NCBI RefSeq assembly: GCF_900104665.1
Contig: NZ_LT629967.1
Location: 38,455-102,454, forward strand
Reading direction: 5' to 3'
DNA from: Traorella massiliensis
GTDB taxonomy: Bacteria > Bacillota_I > Bacilli_A > Erysipelotrichales > Erysipelotrichaceae
DNA: 64,000 nucleotides
Below the pieces are notes generated by a model. The model ran no database searches and had not been told where the DNA came from. It saw only the letters and a list, made by a program, of their open reading frames with translations. Positions 62,530 through 64,000 of this stretch are shown here, piece after piece. A program made the translations under genes and the position numbers. Each line of letters begins with the position of its first letter. Position 1 is the first letter of the stretch.

Positions 62530-63148
62530 CAAATTTAAATATCGTATTTGGATCAACACGAACATTATCTTTTTCTACAACCAAATGAAGATGATTCTTC
62601 AAAGAAGCCTGATAAATATTCGTACTTGCCACTCCGATCATATCACCTTGGACGACATTATCACCCTTTTTTAATGTTATTTTATCAAGCGACTGATAGG
62701 TAATGATCAAATGATCACTTTGAATACGTATCCCATTTCCTAAAAGCGGATCACTTGTCACTTCCAATACCGTCCCATTAGCTGCACTTAATACTTCAAA
62801 AGCCTCACCGGAATTCGAAATATCAACACCTTGACTTGGACGATAAACACCTTCAAATTCAACAATGCTTACGATATCACTGGATTCACCATCAAAGTAA
62901 TCAACAACCTTACTACCTTTTTTATAAGGAAGAATGATCGTATCTTTTACTTCAGCAGTTGGTTCTTCCTGTTGCTCTTCTTCTGTATCCGGAAGCTTTA
63001 GCACCGGAAAATCATTAAATACCGGAATTGTCTGATTCGGCATCAATGTTTGATAAGCTATAACCCCTGCTACTAATACTGCGAGAAATCCAAGACTTAA
63101 ATAAAACCTTCTTTTTGCTTTTTTATTTTTTCTTTCATAAGCTATCAT
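62525..63148 (-). CDS. spoIIQ: SpoIIQ-like LytM/M23 protein
   Basis: A 207-residue protein with one N-terminal membrane segment (about 17-33) and a LytM/M23 domain (95-200). The zinc motif normally reads H-x-x-x-D; here it is S105-Q-G-V-D109, so the first histidine is missing, while the C-terminal HLH of NHLHLVV is kept. A degenerate site is expected of a SpoIIQ that binds SpoIIIAH across the septum rather than cutting peptidoglycan. It follows spoIID directly, the standard order. The start follows GAGGTGAACTT. Confidence 0.85.
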   Translation of the reverse strand: MIAYERKNKKAKRRFYLSLGFLAVLVAGVIAYQTLMPNQTIPVFNDFPVLKLPDTEEEQQEEPTAEVKDTIILPYKKGSKVVDYFDGESSDIVSIVEFEGVYRPSQGVDISNSGEAFEVLSAANGTVLEVTSDPLLGNGIRIQSDHLIITYQSLDKITLKKGDNVVQGDMIGVASTNIYQASLKNHLHLVVEKDNVRVDPNTIFKFE

Positions 63149-63183
63149 AAGTTCACCTCACTTTGAGTATGCCCATCTAAGAA

Positions 63184-64000
63184 TCACTTATTCACAATTT
63201 CAGTTCCTTGATAATAATGCTTTAATATTTCGATATAGTTATGCCCCTCCAAAGCCATACCTTGAGCTCCATACTGACTCATACCAACACCATGACCGCT
63301 CCCTAATGTCGTAAACACGATCTCTTGATCATTCTTTTCAATTTGAAAACTAGAAGAAGATAAGATACACATTTCTCTTATTTCTCTTCCTGAATAAATT
63401 TTTTCATTTACACGTACTTCTTTTACATAGCCACTCTCATAATGCGATATTATTTCCATGGAAATAAATGTCTCACCAAATAATTGTGATAGTTCTTCAA
63501 ATGTAAAAGCTTTTGTACGTTTATTATCTAGTTTAATATCATCATAATGAGAATCTACACTAACTAAATATGGATAAGGTGTCGTCCAATAATCTTCAGA
63601 ATTATTTGTTTTACCATTACTGGATGAAAAGAAGTAAGCGTGGATAATTTGCTGGTCATAGACCAATACCTGACCTTTTGTAGACATAACTGCTTCTTGG
63701 ATCTTTGCGAGATTTACATCATATGCCTCCTGCCATTTTTCTTTTAAGACATCATATCCCTGATATACTTGTGAGCTTGTTGTATCATCAACAATAAGTT
63801 CTCGTGAATAGACATAGCTCCTTGAAGCCACAGCCTGTGCCTTCAATGCTTCAAGCTCAAAAGAAGCCGGCATCTCTGAAGCCAGTACTCCAATCAGATA
63901 GTTTTCCAGTTCAAGTTCAAGCTGTCCATTTACCGTTGATACTGAGACAATCACATCTTCGCTGATCTGATTTTCGATATTCAGCCGTGATGTCAAGGGC
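63184..64000 (-). CDS. spoIID: Stage II sporulation protein D (5' end outside the window)
   Basis: The frame is open from the stop at 63184 to the window edge; about 272 residues are visible and the N-terminal membrane anchor is missing. The text includes LENYLIGVLASEMPASFELEALKAQAVASRSYVYSRE (catalytic glutamate region), AYFFSSSNGKTNNSEDYWTT and the end GSGHGVGMSQYGAQGMALEGHNY, hallmarks of SpoIID, a lytic transglycosylase that remodels septal peptidoglycan for engulfment. It lies 35 bases before the spoIIQ-like gene. Confidence 0.92.
   Translation of the reverse strand, partial: PLTSRLNIENQISEDVIVSVSTVNGQLELELENYLIGVLASEMPASFELEALKAQAVASRSYVYSRELIVDDTTSSQVYQGYDVLKEKWQEAYDVNLAKIQEAVMSTKGQVLVYDQQIIHAYFFSSSNGKTNNSEDYWTTPYPYLVSVDSHYDDIKLDNKRTKAFTFEELSQLFGETFISMEIISHYESGYVKEVRVNEKIYSGREIREMCILSSSSFQIEKNDQEIVFTTLGSGHGVGMSQYGAQGMALEGHNYIEILKHYYQGTEIVNK

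Overview
The window looks like chromosome of a low-GC, spore-forming gut Firmicute, most likely an Erysipelotrichia-type organism. This is inferred from AT-rich coding, strong AGGAGG ribosome binding sites, the Bacillus-like orders hprK-lgt-ppaX-trxB and spoIIE-tilS-hpt-ftsH-hslO-dusB-lysS, and the spoIID-spoIIQ-mreB block. UGA is a normal stop here (trxB ends in it).

Region 1 (1-335) holds the 5' end of an unidentified minus-strand gene and repeated AAAATTTAAAGC units that look like the end of an insertion sequence. Region 2 (335-12905) is a tandem-HAD phosphatase gene split by an 11 kb mobilizable element (about 1481-12521). The element carries tnpV, a tet(O) tetracycline-resistance gene with its leader and attenuator, a Cys-rich KTR protein, three sigma-like/HTH genes (the third broken by a TAA), a RepA-like ATPase, a non-coding block with four copies of an origin/oriT-like module, a MobV relaxase, ParB, a PC4/YdbC-like protein and a large serine recombinase. 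Joining the flanks at the shared TGAT restores the HAD frame exactly, so the ends can be placed from sequence.

Region 3 (12990-19470, minus strand) is a housekeeping operon: uvrA, hprK, an lgt-ppaX fusion, trxB and a MazG-like gene. Region 4 (19767-28709) has a membrane-protein gene frameshifted at a (CT)5 tract, a PHP phosphatase, a two-gene chromate-type transporter, a DUF885 lipoprotein, an ABC-F gene with a leader peptide and attenuator, a DUF4143 ATPase, tRNA-Thr(CGU) and a polysaccharide deacetylase. Region 5 (28739-30762) is an IS1634/IS4-type insertion sequence with a 15-bp target duplication inserted in the terminator hairpin at the end of ispD; its transposase has an in-frame UGA.

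Region 6 (30752-43092) is mixed: ispD, a FAD/Rieske oxidoreductase, Nudix, rubredoxin, FRG-domain protein, AraC/GyrI regulator, a lipoprotein with a YozG-type HTH and DUF2975 membrane protein under twin palindromic operators, a MATE exporter with a terminator-containing leader, a C45/choloylglycine-type hydrolase with twin operators, DUF4186 and a second DUF4143 ATPase. Region 7 (43265-53376, minus) runs spoIIE-like, tilS, hpt, ftsH, hslO, dusB, and lysS with an added C-terminal tRNA-binding domain. Region 8 (53486-64000) has small membrane proteins, a flavodoxin operon, a sugar-acid operon (GntR, IlvD/Edd-type dehydratase, KduD-like SDR), a WecA/TagO-type transferase, mreB, spoIIQ-like and a partial spoIID.

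I saw no CRISPR array, rRNA or prophage. The most unusual items are the exactly resolvable HAD/tet(O) junction, the four-module origin-like block, the ABC-F leader, the MATE leader, the (CT)5 frameshift and the Lgt-PpaX fusion. All family calls are from reading the proteins, not from database searches.
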